Assembly: GCA_036186865.1 (NCBI GenBank) | Contig: AP025074.1 | Location: 13,651,489 to 13,715,488, forward strand | Direction of reading: 5' to 3' | Source of the DNA: Eustoma russellianum | Lineage: Eukaryota; Streptophyta; Magnoliopsida; Gentianales; Gentianaceae | Length of the DNA: 64,000 nucleotides | Part shown: one piece after another, positions 36,703 to 47,662 of the stretch | How the letters are laid out: each line of letters opens with the position of its first letter | Numbering within the stretch: position 1 is the stretch's first letter | Made by a program: the position numbers and the translations under genes | The notes under the pieces: generated by a model | What the model saw: only the letters and a program-made list of their open reading frames with translations | Databases searched by the model: none | Told to the model about the DNA's origin: nothing

Positions 36703-37387
36703 TTATGTGACCGGACATTATGACATGCATTGCACTGTTTTGAAAAGTATTGCATAAGCATTGGTGACGGTGTAGTGTAGTGCATATTTTGAATTGTCAT
36801 GCATCACGTGAGTTGTTATGGTATGGTGGATTTGTAAGTGGATTGTTATTGAATTGTTAATTGCTTTTGAATTTCTGTTGTTGTTCTGTTATGCTAGTGA
36901 CCTACGTTCTTGAAATTATACAAGACATGTGCCCCTTCACCCCTTGATATAGATACTACTCATGTCTTGCCATGTGTGGATCCCGTATGTCTTATAAGCG
37001 GGTTACTTGCTAGGTTTTTCGCTAAGGGTTCTATCCTGTTGTTTTGCAGTTGAGCCCGAATATGATATGATATTCATAGAGGACGACGGCGAGTGGGTTG
37101 AATGGGATGCATAGAGTTCATGTTGGGAATTGTTCTAGATTGTTTCTTATTACTCCAGTTTTCTTCATTCATTTGAGGATGTAGATGGCTGCGTCCATAA
37201 ACAGTTTATTTACCTATGTTTTGGGAGTACATCTTGAATGGTTTAGATTTATTTTACATATGTTTCCGTGCTTACTCTCTTACGTCATTGTTGATGTGTA
37301 TTCGAGAGATGAGACATCTTGTAGTCCTCTCAGTAGGCTACGACGGGTGCACCGGTTCGGGTTCGCTGTCGGTGCCGGGGCGCTACA

Positions 37388-37656
37388 GGTGGTAGGCTTC
37401 AGATCTACCTCGGAGACCTAGGTTATGTCATATAGAGTCTTAAGTTATGATTTTGACCTTAAGTTGACCCATAGGTCTAAGTACTTGATCTTAGATATAA
37501 GATGAATTGGTTTGGGTGTGTGCAAGCGCGATAAGATTAATCAATAAGCGTTATTTTCCTTTTAGTTTATGAGTTCTGTCCTGTACAACGCATATGGGCT
37601 TTCAGTATTTATCTTTGAAATTGATGAATGCTAATAAGCACTAATCTTGCAGAAAG
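37388..37656 (+). other. Tekay leader with degenerate primer-binding site
   Basis: The LTR is followed by ggtggtaggcttcag, which resembles TGGTATCAGAGCTTCAG with an internal loss. This suggests a decayed initiator-Met site. The remaining 250 bp is untranslated leader up to the gag ATG at 37657. Confidence 0.55.
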
Positions 37657-38730
37657 ATGCCTCCTAGAATGGATAACTCTGGAAATGGTGGCAACGGAAA
37701 TGAGAACCCACAGCCACCACAAATGGTAATGCCTCAAGCACTAATGGACGCCATAACGGTGATTGTGCAAAGTGTTGCTCAGCAGCAGCAGCAGCGTCCT
37801 CCTCCACCACCGCCCCAACACGGTATACGGTATTACATTGGGGAGATGCGAAAGATGCATGCCCCAACCTTTGAGGGGACCACTGATCCGGAGGTGACAG
37901 AATTCTAGTTGGACGAGGTAGAGAAATGCTTCAGGCTAGTGCAAGTCCCTGAGGAACTTAAGGTGGATGTGGCCACGCCCTTACTGAGTGGCAGAGCAAA
38001 TGCCTGGTGGAATGGTATTCTGCCGAAGATGACTCCCCCTATATTTTGGAGGCAATTTGTTGAGGCTTATAAGGACTATTACATACCAGAAACTGCTATA
38101 TTGGAGAAGATGAGACAGTTCGATAAGTTGGAGCAAGATCGGTTGCCTATTTCTGACTATGCTGATAGATTCCATGCCTTGGGAAAATTCACGCCCATGG
38201 TGTTGGAAAACAACAGGATGAAGATACTCAAGTTTGAGTAAGGATTGAACCCCTGAATTCGGACGGTTATAGCAGGGTCTAGTCTGAAAACTTTCGAGGA
38301 GATGTTGGATGCCTGTTACCAGGTGGAAAGTGATATGCGTCGGTCACAGCCTAGAGAGGCTCGTGACGATACCAACAAGAGGCCGAAGGACGATAGGAGT
38401 GGAGGTAGACCTGGACGTTAGGTCAAAATTCCTAGGAGAGGTCAGATGGTACAGTTCCAGCGACCTCCGCAGCAAAGCCAGCCGGACCGATCGGCTGCAG
38501 GTATATGTCCCCACTATCAGAAGAACCACGTTGGGGAATGTTGGAAGAAAACAGAGCTTGCTTCAAATGTGGTAAGGCGGACCACAGGATCAAGGATTGC
38601 CTCGAGTGGAAGCAAAAGCCACAGGGAGAAGCAGGGTCGTCACAGCAACAAAGGGGTAGACCCAAGCCCAATGCGAGGGTACATGTCATGACTGACGCTG
38701 AAGTGCAGGAGAGCACTGATGTTGTGACAG
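37657..38730 (+). pseudogene. Tekay gag (exon upstream of intron 1)
   Basis: The start at 37657 gives a Pro/Gln-rich N-terminus, then the retrotransposon gag domain (TFEGTTDPEVTEF, KCFRLVQVPEELKVDVA, YYIPETAILEKMRQFDKLEQ). An in-frame TAG at 37906-37908 stands where gag normally has Trp, and TAA at 38239-38241 where Gln is expected. After a frame change an intact CCHC knuckle CFKCGKADHRIKDC appears near 38560-38600. The region ends DVVTG at 38730, the first base of a Gly codon completed at 38840. Confidence 0.85.
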
Positions 38731-38839
38731 GTACGATTTAAGTTAAAATCTTAGTTGTTTAAGTTGAATTATAGTTTTATGTTGAAAGTGGATGTGCATT
38801 ACATGAAAAAATTTTATCTGTTACACTCTTTGTGTATAG
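38731..38839 (+). other. Putative intron 1 in Tekay gag-pol (109 bp)
   Basis: Begins GTACG and ends TGTATAG, with a pyrimidine-rich segment before the AG. Length is not a multiple of three, and removal joins the upstream frame to the downstream frame exactly in phase 1 (G|GT, Gly), giving the family-typical V-V-T-G-x-I-L-V-N. The first ~20 bases of the interval resemble the first ~20 bases after it, so it may have arisen by tandem duplication. No transcript evidence is available here. Confidence 0.65.
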
Positions 38840-41800
38840 GTGCGATTCTAGTTAATAAAGTGCCTGCAAACGTATTGTTTGATAGTGGAGCGAGTCACTC
38901 GTTCATCTCTAAGCGATTCGTCAAAGGACTTGACTGCCTACCCGAGTGGCTTGAAACCCCCTTCAGGGTGCAGGCAGCTGGTGAACAAGTACTGGTTTCA
39001 CACCACCAGTATAAAGACTGTGAATTGGAGTTGGATGGGAAGGTGTTTCCCATTACATTGGTTCCAATTGCGATGAGGGATTTCGATGTGATATTGGGCA
39101 TGGATTGGCTGACCAAGTATCATGCCAATATCGACTGCAGACTGAAGCTAGTAACTGTCAAAGATCCCAGAATGAATGAAGTGACAGTTCAAGGGAACAT
39201 CAAGCTAACCAAAGCCCCGAAGAAAATATATTTGACGGCGATCAAGGCTTTGAAGAAGGGAGCAGAGGGACTTATGGTGTATGCTTTAGACGCAAATCAA
39301 GAAGTTGCCTCCATGGATCAGATTCCGGTAATCAATGAATTTAAAGACGTGTTTCCTGATGATTTGCTGGGAGTGCCGCCATCAAGAGAAGTGGAGTTCA
39401 AAATCAACTTGATTCCTGGTGCAGAAACTATATCTAAAGCATCTTACAGAATGGCCCCAGCTGAGCTTAAGGAGCTGAAGGGACAACTTCAGGAGTTGTT
39501 AGATAAGAAGTTGATTCGTCCCAGTGTATCACCCTGGGGAGCTCCAACATTATTTGTGAAGAAGAAGGATGGCAGCATGCGATTATGTATTGATTACCGA
39601 GAGTTGAACAAAATCACCATTAAGAAAAAATATTCTCTGCCAAGGATTGAGGATTTATTCGATCAACTAAAGGGAGCCAGATGGTTCTCAAAGATTGACC
39701 TTCGTCAGGGGTATCATCAGTTGCTCGTGAAAGCAGGTGACGTCCCTAAAACAGCTTTCCGGACTCGATATGGGTATTATGAGTTTTTGGTGATGCCTTT
39801 TGGATTGACTAATGCCCCAGCAGCCTTTATGGACTTGATGAATACCGTGTTCTGAGAACAGTTGGATCAATTCGTGGTGGTGTTCATCGATGATATCTTG
39901 GTCTACTCTCCTGATGAACAATCCCATGAGGAACACCTAAGAGTGGTGTTAGAAATTTTGAGGCAGCATAAGTTATATGCCAAATTCAGCAAGTGTGACT
40001 TTTGGCTAAGAACTGTGCCCTTTTCTTGGTCATGTAATTTCGGAGGACGGGATCTCAGTGGATCCTAAGAAGGTGGAAGCCATCACCGAATTGCCAAGAC
40101 CTACAAATGTGACCGAAGTCAGAAGCTTTCTAGGCCTGGCAGGCTACTATAGGAAGTTTGTTGAAGGATTTTCGACAATAGCAGTTCCATTGAGTCGAAT
40201 TACTCAGAAGAAGACTAAGTTTGAATGGACTGCTGAATGCGAGCAGAGCTTTTCTAAGCTCACGAAGAGATTGACCACGGCCCTGGTGTTGGCACAACCC
40301 TCCGGCACCGACGGTTTCATGATCTATAGTGATGCGTCCAAGAAAGGTCTTGGTATGTACATCATTACAACTAATGCATTGTATATACATATGCCAGTCT
40401 TAAACTAACTTTCTGTTTATAGGTTGTGTTTTGATGCAAAATGGACGAGTTATCTTGTACGCGTCAAGACAGTTGAAACCATATGAGCAGAACTACCCGA
40501 CGCATGACTTAGAGCTTGCAGCTGTAGTATTTGCTCTTAAGATCTAGAGGCACTATTTGTATGGAGAGAAATGTGCAGTGTTCACGGATCACAAGAGCCT
40601 GAAATATTTATTCTTACGGAAGGAGCTTAACATGAGACAAAGGAGATGGTTGGAATTACTCAAAGATTATGACTTAACCATCAATTATCATCTGGGTAAA
40701 GCAAATATAGTGGCAGACGCTTTGAGCAGGAAGTCTAGTCACGCCAGACAGTCCCCGTTGGAAAGAGAGATTGAGGAGTTTGGTCTCGATGTGGTGGACT
40801 CAGTGGCAAATGTTCTTACAGCTCTGTCTAACAGTCCAGACTTGGTAGATAGAATTAAAGGAGTGCAGTACGATGATGCAACACTGAGAGAAATCTGCGA
40901 CAAATTGTCTACGGGGCCAGTAAAACATTTCCAGTTGAGAGGAGGTGGAAGTCTATGGTTCCAGAATCGGTTATGCATACCAGATAAGGATGAACTTCGG
41001 AGAGAATTGCTACGTGAAGTGCATAACTCGAGGATGTCTATTCACCCCGGAAGCACAAAAATGTACAAGGACCTCAAAATGAATTATTGGTGGATAGGGA
41101 TGAAAAGAAATATCGCGGAGTATGTTGAGAGGTGTCTAGTGTGCCAACAAATTAAAGTGGAACACCAACGACCTGGTGGTTTGATGATGCCACTTGAGAT
41201 TCCTGAATGGAAATGGGAACACGTGACGATGGACTTCGTGATGGGATTACCACGAACCCAAAGTGGTAATGACATTATTTGGGTTATCGTGGACCATTTG
41301 ACAAAGTCAGCACACTTCCTAGCTATGCCGCACAGTACCTCCTACGAGAAATTGGCGAACTTGTATGTGGACAATATTGTGAGTCTACATGGAGTTTCCA
41401 TTAGCATTGTGTCGGACCATGATGCCAGGTTTACTTCCAAGTTTTGGATGGCATTTCAGAAAGCGATGGGTACTGAGCTAAGAGTGAGTACCGCTTATCA
41501 TCCTCAGACGGATGGACAGTCGGAGAGGACCATCCAGACTTTAGAAGATATGTTGAGAGCTTGTGCTCTGGATTTTAAAGGGAATTGGGATAGCATGCTG
41601 AAGCTGATGGAGTTCTCATACAATAATAGCCATCACACTGCAATCGGCATGACATCTTTTGAGGCTCTCTATGGACGGAAGTGTAGATCCCCCTTTTGTT
41701 GGGACGAAGTTGGGGAAAAGACAATCACTGCCCCAGAATTGGTTGAGCTGACCATGGGTAAAGTGAAGACTATAAGAGAAAGATTAAGGGTGGCCCAAGA

Positions 41801-42269
41801 CCGCAGCAAAAGTTGGGTAGATTCTAAAAGAAGGCCCTTAGATTTTGAAATTAGTGAAAAAATCTATTTACGAGTCTCACCTACGAAAGGAGTGGCGAGA
41901 TTTGGGATGAAAGGCAAGCTAAGCCATCGATATATTGGTCCATACGAGGTGCTTGGTAAAGTGGGTGAAAGAGAATATCGGTTAGCTTTGCCTCCGATTC
42001 TATCGCAAGTCCACAATGTATTCCATGTGTCTCAACTGAGGAGATACATATCGGACCCGAGCCATGTCCTTGAAGCTCAACCATTGGATGTTAGAGAAGA
42101 TGTCACATATGAAGAACTTTTAGTGAAGATTGTGGATAAGAAAGATCAAGTCCTACGTAAGCGCGTGATTCCGTATATCAAAGTTCAATGGAGCAATCAT
42201 ACGGAGCGTGAAGCCACGTGGGAGCTTGAGGAGCAAATGAAGGAGCTATATCCACATCTCTTCCAATAA
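38840..42269 (+). pseudogene. Tekay pol with chromodomain
   Basis: The protease site is V-L-F-D-S-G-A (D-S-G at 38881-38889). RT runs from about 39420 (APAELKELKGQLQELLD, KKDGSMRLCIDYRELNK) to the catalytic F-I-D-D (39883-39894). RNase H has IYSDASKKGLG at 40320-40352, cut by a second intron-like interval. Integrase starts near 40990 with the HHCC finger (HNSRMSIHPGSTKMY, CLVCQQIK) and DDE residues in TMDFVMGLP, VSDHDARFTS and DGQSERTIQTLEDM. A GPY/F motif (RYIGPYEVLGKVG) precedes a chromodomain (YIKVQWSNHTEREATWELEE, 42175-42235). TGA at 39853-39855 replaces an expected Arg and TAG at 40545-40547 an expected Trp; a frameshift lies near 40010. The 570-codon frame 40557-42269 is otherwise open. 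Confidence 0.92.
40353..40422 (+). other. Putative intron 2 in Tekay RNase H (70 bp)
   Basis: GTATGT...TTTATAG between G (40352) and GT (40423-40424), again phase 1. Removal gives the conserved D-A-S-K-K-G-L-G-C-V-L-M-Q of gypsy RNase H with no residue gained or lost. At 70 bp it is near the lower size limit of plant introns. Unspliced, the frame meets a stop at 40406-40408. Confidence 0.65.
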
Positions 42270-42301
42270 GGTACGTTAGTTTCAAGGACGAAACTTTTTG
42301 T

Positions 42302-42313
42302 AAGGGGGTGGAA
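42302..42313 (+). promoter_or_regulatory. Polypurine tract of Tekay element
   Basis: AAGGGGGTGGAA abuts the 3' LTR start at 42314. Confidence 0.85.
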
Positions 42314-43584
42314 TGTTATGTCCTGCACCCTCCATACAATAATTAAAAGATAAAAGAAAATTAAATGAGATTAATGGCAATTAATGGTAATGAATTAAGA
42401 ATTAAATATCAGATTAAGTGGCATTTATTGAGAAATTAAATATTAGAATTAAGTAGTATTTAAATTCAGAATTAAATGTTGGAATTTAAACATTTAAGAT
42501 AAATGAGATAATAGGATACAATTTAGAAACTCCAATTTCATCCCTACCCTTATCAAAACTGACAGAACGTCAGTTTCTGATTCATTTTTTAGAAAACAAT
42601 CGACGCTTTCCTCTCATCCTCTCCTTAGGCGATTTTTACCCTTTTTGCAACCCTAGGTGAAGGTTCTTCAAGGGAGCAATCCAATCCTCGTTTGTTCTTC
42701 GATTCTTCTACTAGTAATCAAAGGCAAGTAATCTACTTATGAGTTCCTACTATTTGCGAAATAAAAAGGCCTATTTTTGATATCAAAATGGATCACCATG
42801 CAGTAGTTTCTTTCCGTGAATCTATATATGATTTATGTGTTTTGGTTTTGAGATGGCCATTGTATGTTGAAAATAGTTTGTTGTTGTTGTTGATTTCATG
42901 AAATCTTGCAAGTCCCAATCTCTTGAACCCCTTTTTGTTGTTATTTGCGGTTGAAGAGAGGGAGAGTGAAAAGATGAGATTTTTGGGTTCGTTTTGATGG
43001 ATGATTTGAGTTTTAGGCTTGAATCCTTGATTTGTATATGAAAGATTTTGTTTTGGTGAATTAAGTGTGAATTGATAGTGAGGATCAGGCTTGGAATGGT
43101 TGGAAGGAAATCGGAAATCGATTGGGGTTCAGATCTGCAGTTTCTGCAGAAATCGCAGAATGAGAATGCTGGAAAACGATGACATCGAACGATCGATGTT
43201 AGAGGCTGACGTACATCGATCGATCGATGTATAGCAGAGGGAGAGACTGATGTGCTTCAGTTGTACATGGATCGATCGACGTAGAGTGAGGGAGAGATTG
43301 ATGTGTCCTGATGGACGTCAATCGATCGATGTGAGGGAACGACGTCACATCGATCGATCGATGTAGGATGAGTGAGAGATCGATATGCTCTGATGGACGT
43401 GGATCGATCGACGTCAGGGGCTGACGTTCATTAGTTTTGTGGAAAAGAAAGGGGAAAAAGAGGGAAGCTAGGGGATCTTTTGGGTGACCTTAGGGACTTA
43501 TTAGGACCTGATTGAGGTTAGTATAAGTCATGGGAATACGACCTAAGATGATGAATCAACGGTGAGGACTTCGTGGGGTATTTG

Positions 43585-46495
43585 TGTTGAGAAAAAGGAG
43601 TTTGAGTGACTTCAAAATGCATGATTTAAATAATGTGTTATAAAGAAATGCATGACATATTTTATGACATAACACGTTGTTGCATGAAAGTTGTCTTATA
43701 TAGTTCATATATAAAGTTGTCGTACTAACGAGCCATGAAGCTTTAAAGCTTACATCAAATGGCAAACATTTGTTGTGTTTGAACTATTTTTAGGTGCCAC
43801 CATTAATGAACTAAACTAGTTCATTAAGTGAAGTACTTAGTTAATTAAACTAAGTAGTTCATTAAAGGAAGCCATATTTGGAAAAGGCACAAAGGCAATA
43901 AGTTGAAGAAAGGAAAGTCTTCCCTCTCCACCCACACGCCATTCTTAATATATGTTTATATATATTCAGTTTTTTCTGAAAAAGGCACATACACATTTAT
44001 TCCAACGTACTACCGACACGTTATATATTTTACGTACGTACGTTAACGTCACACCACCATACTTAACTCATATTTATAAGTATATTCAGATCTTATATCA
44101 TATGATATAAGTCATGGTGATGACAAATTAAATACGACACGTTAAAAGGTTCTAAACCGAAAATTGTCGTATCGGACGAATACCGAAACTTCGCCAACGT
44201 GTTACGTACTTGTCATAAATAGATGGCCAGCCCTTACACTTCAAAAATATTCATAAACTTCGTGAGTATGACGATATTTACAGCCATAAAATCATTCCAT
44301 GTTGGCACACACAAATCACCCCACATTAAGGCCAAATTATGGAGATTCCAATTTCAATTTTGTCACATGTGTAAGGTGCCACTTTAAGACCAGCCAAGTG
44401 CTGAATATTAAAGTTTAGTTTATATATATTATGTGTAACATAATATATATAACATGTGCAAAAAGTTGGAATTTAATTATAGAAAAATTGGGTAATCGAT
44501 AAACATCAAAAATTCGGTTTTCTACGTAAACAACACATGGAACGTTTTTGGCACATCATACGACATGTATCTAGATATTTTTACATATGTCATACATCTC
44601 AATGTTCTAGAAACTTCAATTAAGGGCTGATTGGAATATACCATGTGTGTATTATTAAATGTGCACTGTTTTACAAAGTTTGCAAAAATAAAATTCAGCA
44701 CATGTCTTATCTTCATGACATGCCTATATCAGCTGAGATGGAGCATATGTGGAGCCTTGTTGGCATATTGATTGGTCAAGAATAAAGCATGCAATGTTGG
44801 TGACTTAAAGAAAGGAACTACAAAAGGTAATATTTAAAATTTTGTCACAATTGTGACACATGCTGAAAATTCAGCATGTGCACTAAAGTGCTGGCCGATT
44901 TTGACATCAATGTGACTCATATTTTGTGTTTTGATTAAGGTGGATTAATTAGAAGATAATTTCGAAGTGTTTTAAATATTTTATGGAATGAAGAAAGTGA
45001 TATTCTTGAATATCACACATGCTGAAAATTTCAGCATGTGTGCAATGTATCTTGGCCGATTTTTAGGCCTTATAGATGATAAAGTTTTATTCCAAAATTG
45101 AGGAAGATGTCTTGTACTAAATGGAGATGGATTTCTTGAATTAAAACAATGCAAAATAGGAAATACTTTGAACAAAAAGTGTATGTAACACATGCTGAAA
45201 TTTCAGCATGTGCAAGATTAATTATGGCCGATTTTTTTAACCCTTTTTGGAGAAATACTGTCTTGCTTAATTTATGTGATGATCTTGGAAGTTATGGTAA
45301 TTGTTTCATGGTGATTTTGGTACATGTTTTAAGTGGTATTCTCAGATTTTCCTAGTCATCAAGTGATGACAACATCCAACCAATCGATGAGTACCAAGTA
45401 AGCAAAAGTTTAATGATCATCCAATGAGAAGAAGGAGAACAAACAAAATAGAAGACAAGGCTTACAAGTTTCAAAGATCAAAAACGTTTTCTACTTCTTC
45501 TTTCTACTCTTTCTTTCTTTCTTCTTCCTAAAAGCCTATTGTACTTACATTCATATACTTGAATAGGCTTCATCTAGACCACCACATATTCTTTTATCAT
45601 TGTAAAAGATTGATCAAGGTGTGATCAATCTTAGACTTGCAAGGTGGTGGTGTTCGTGTGCATTGTATTCAACATACAAGGTTTGTAAAGGGTTGGAGTT
45701 GGTGTGTAACTCCATCAACCCTGTGGTAAGGTGTATTTGTATTGTGTGATTAGTGTGAACTGAGGAAGGTGTTCCTCGAACACTGAAGTAGGTTGTTGAT
45801 AACCGAACCAGTATAAAATTCTTAGTGTCATTTACTTTCAGCACTTACTTTCTGTTTCAGCACTGTTTATCGTTTTTGATCACGTTCGTAAAAATAGTAA
45901 ACAAATTTCAAAAATCACGAAACTTTAAAGAAATATAGCCACACGTTTTAAGGTTCTTTTGGAGCAAGTTTCAACCCTTTTAGACAAGTATAAGTCAATC
46001 AAACATCCAAAGTTCTGAGACTAGTGCAGTCTGATTTTCAGGCTTGCAAAGGTTGAGACTTTGATCATATTTGACTAACTTCCCAAAAGAATTTTTCCAA
46101 ATTGTTTCAACCCATTTAAATATAACATATAAGGGTTTAGTGGTTAAAATTTCAGAGCATTTGGAGTTACGTATAAATAGGAATAAATTTTTCAGATCAG
46201 TCTACCGTTTTTGGCAGATTCGCGCAATCTGACCACCAACGATTTTTGAAGGGGTTAAAGGTTGAATTTAAATCTGACATTTTTAGGAGACACTCATAAC
46301 ATCTGAGGCTGAGTTCTCTCCAAATTTCAGAATTTTTGAAGACCTACAACCTAGTTTTAAAAACATTTTAAAACTGGTCCTGAAAACAGAAATTGTTTTC
46401 AGAAGTTGGGTTTTTGGTTCAAACTAATTTTAAAAACCACATTTTCCGCACCCACTATTCAACCCCCCTTCTAGTGGTGCCTTGCAGATCCTACA
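43585..46495. mobile_element. 2.9-kb solo-LTR-like insertion in the Tekay 3' LTR
   Basis: Begins tgttgag, ends cctaca, and is flanked by the exact duplication atttg (43580-43584 and 46496-46500); the 5' LTR shows the empty site. No gag or pol can be read on either strand and no internal direct repeat marks separate LTRs, so a solo LTR is the simplest reading. The tail (ttcaacccccct then cttctagtgg) resembles the ends of long Sirevirus-type LTRs. Three palindromic modules lie inside. A TATA-like ttatataaa-type region occurs near 44420. Confidence 0.8.
44856..45240. repeat. Three ACACATGCTGAAA palindrome modules
   Basis: At about 44857, 45013 and 45189 an inverted repeat (ACATGCTGAAA...TTTCAGCATGT) is followed after 10-20 bases by the constant word tggccgattttt. 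Spacing is about 156 and 176 bp. A weaker relative (gtgctgaatatt) is at 44398. These look like cis-acting repeats of the parent LTR. Confidence 0.8.
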
Positions 46496-47662
46496 ATTTG
46501 AATCGGACTTCAACGTGAATGATCTAAGGGGTTAAGGATGAACGTTTGAGGCTTCGATAAGGTTCAAATGGAACGTGTGAGGAGGGTTTACTTCATTCCT
46601 CGTATCTTTAGTATGAACGTTTATGTGAGGAAGGCCTGAGCATGTGACGATACGTTTGAATGTGAGAATGGGATTGAAGCATGTGATTGAAGAACGTGTT
46701 TAAATGATGAGAAGTTGTGCATTTTTGCATCATGGCACTTGCATTGCATTATGATTTGATAAGAGCTATGCCTCGGCACAGGGTATAAAGTTTGCGAAAT
46801 GAGCTGTGATACGTTACAGGGTATAAAGACAAGCTGTAACTATCACAGGGTATAAAGTGAGCTGTAACGTGACACAAGGTATAAAGACAAGCTGTGGAAC
46901 ATTACAGGATATAAAGTTAAGCTGTGGTGTGTCACAGGGTATAAAGACAAGCTGTGGCCCATCTTAGGGTATAAAGTTATGTGACCGGACATTATGACAT
47001 GCATTGCACTGTTTTGAAAAGTATTGCATAAGCATTGGTGACGATGTAGTGTAGTGCATATTTTGAATTGTCATGCATCACGTGAGTTGTTATGGTATGG
47101 TGGATTTGTAAGTGGATTGTTATTGAATTGTTAATTGCTTTTGAATTACTGTTGTTGTTCTGTTATGCTAGTGACCTACGTTCTTGAAATTATACAAGAC
47201 ATGTGCCCCTTCACCCCTTGATATAGATACTACTCATGTCTTGCCATGTGTGGATCCCGTATGTCTTATAAGCGGGTTACTTGCTAGCGTTTTTCGCTAA
47301 GGGTTCTATCCTGTTGTTTTGCAGTTGAGCACGAATATGATATGATATTCATAGAAGACGACGGCGAGTGGGCTGAATGGGATGCCTAGAGTTCATGTTG
47401 GGAATTGTTCTAGATTGTTTCTTATTACTCCAGTTTTCTTCGTTCATTTGAGGATGTAGATGGCTGCGTCCATAAACAGTTTATTTACCTATGTTTTGGG
47501 ATTGCAGCTTGAACGGTTTAGATTTATTTTACATATGTTTCCGTGCTTACTCTCTTACGTCATTGATAATGTGCATCCTAGAGATGAGACGTCTTGTAGT
47601 CCTCTCAGTATGCTACGACGGGTGCACCGGTTCGGGTCCGCTGTCCAGGCCGGGGCACTACA

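Larger units (their letters stand above)
34956..37387 (+). repeat. 5' LTR of Tekay element
   Basis: Starts tgttat and ends gctaca. It contains a CGATCGAT palindrome array (35826-36070) and a seven-unit TATA-like array (36490-36702). The 78-residue frame at its 3' end (37185-37421) is a repeat artefact, also seen at 47460. Confidence 0.93.
34956..47662 (+). mobile_element. Tekay-like Ty3/gypsy chromovirus
   Basis: 12.7 kb with an exact TSD, gaata (34951-34955 and 47663-47667). The 5' LTR is 2,432 bp; the 3' LTR is 2,433 bp once a 2,911-bp insertion and its duplicated target are removed. Domain order gag-PR-RT-RH-IN with a C-terminal chromodomain identifies a chromovirus; long LTRs and protein style fit the Tekay (Del) clade. 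The element interrupts Copia-5 pol between its protease and GAG-pre-integrase segments. Two putative introns lie in the coding region, and four premature stops look like C-to-T or G-to-A changes. Confidence 0.95.
42314..47662 (+). repeat. 3' LTR of Tekay element, interrupted
   Basis: Matches the 5' LTR in two parts, 42314-43584 and 46496-47662. Differences between LTRs are mostly G/A and C/T. The palindrome array is at 43183-43440 and the TATA-like array at 46764-46976. Confidence 0.93.

Noticed and set aside
37185..37421. Repeated 78-codon frame (also 47460-47684)
   Set aside because: It is the 3' end of the Tekay LTR present in both LTRs; no protein similarity.
43585..46495. Complete small LTR element (TRIM)
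   Set aside because: No internal pair of terminal direct repeats and no primer-binding site were seen, so a solo LTR fits better.
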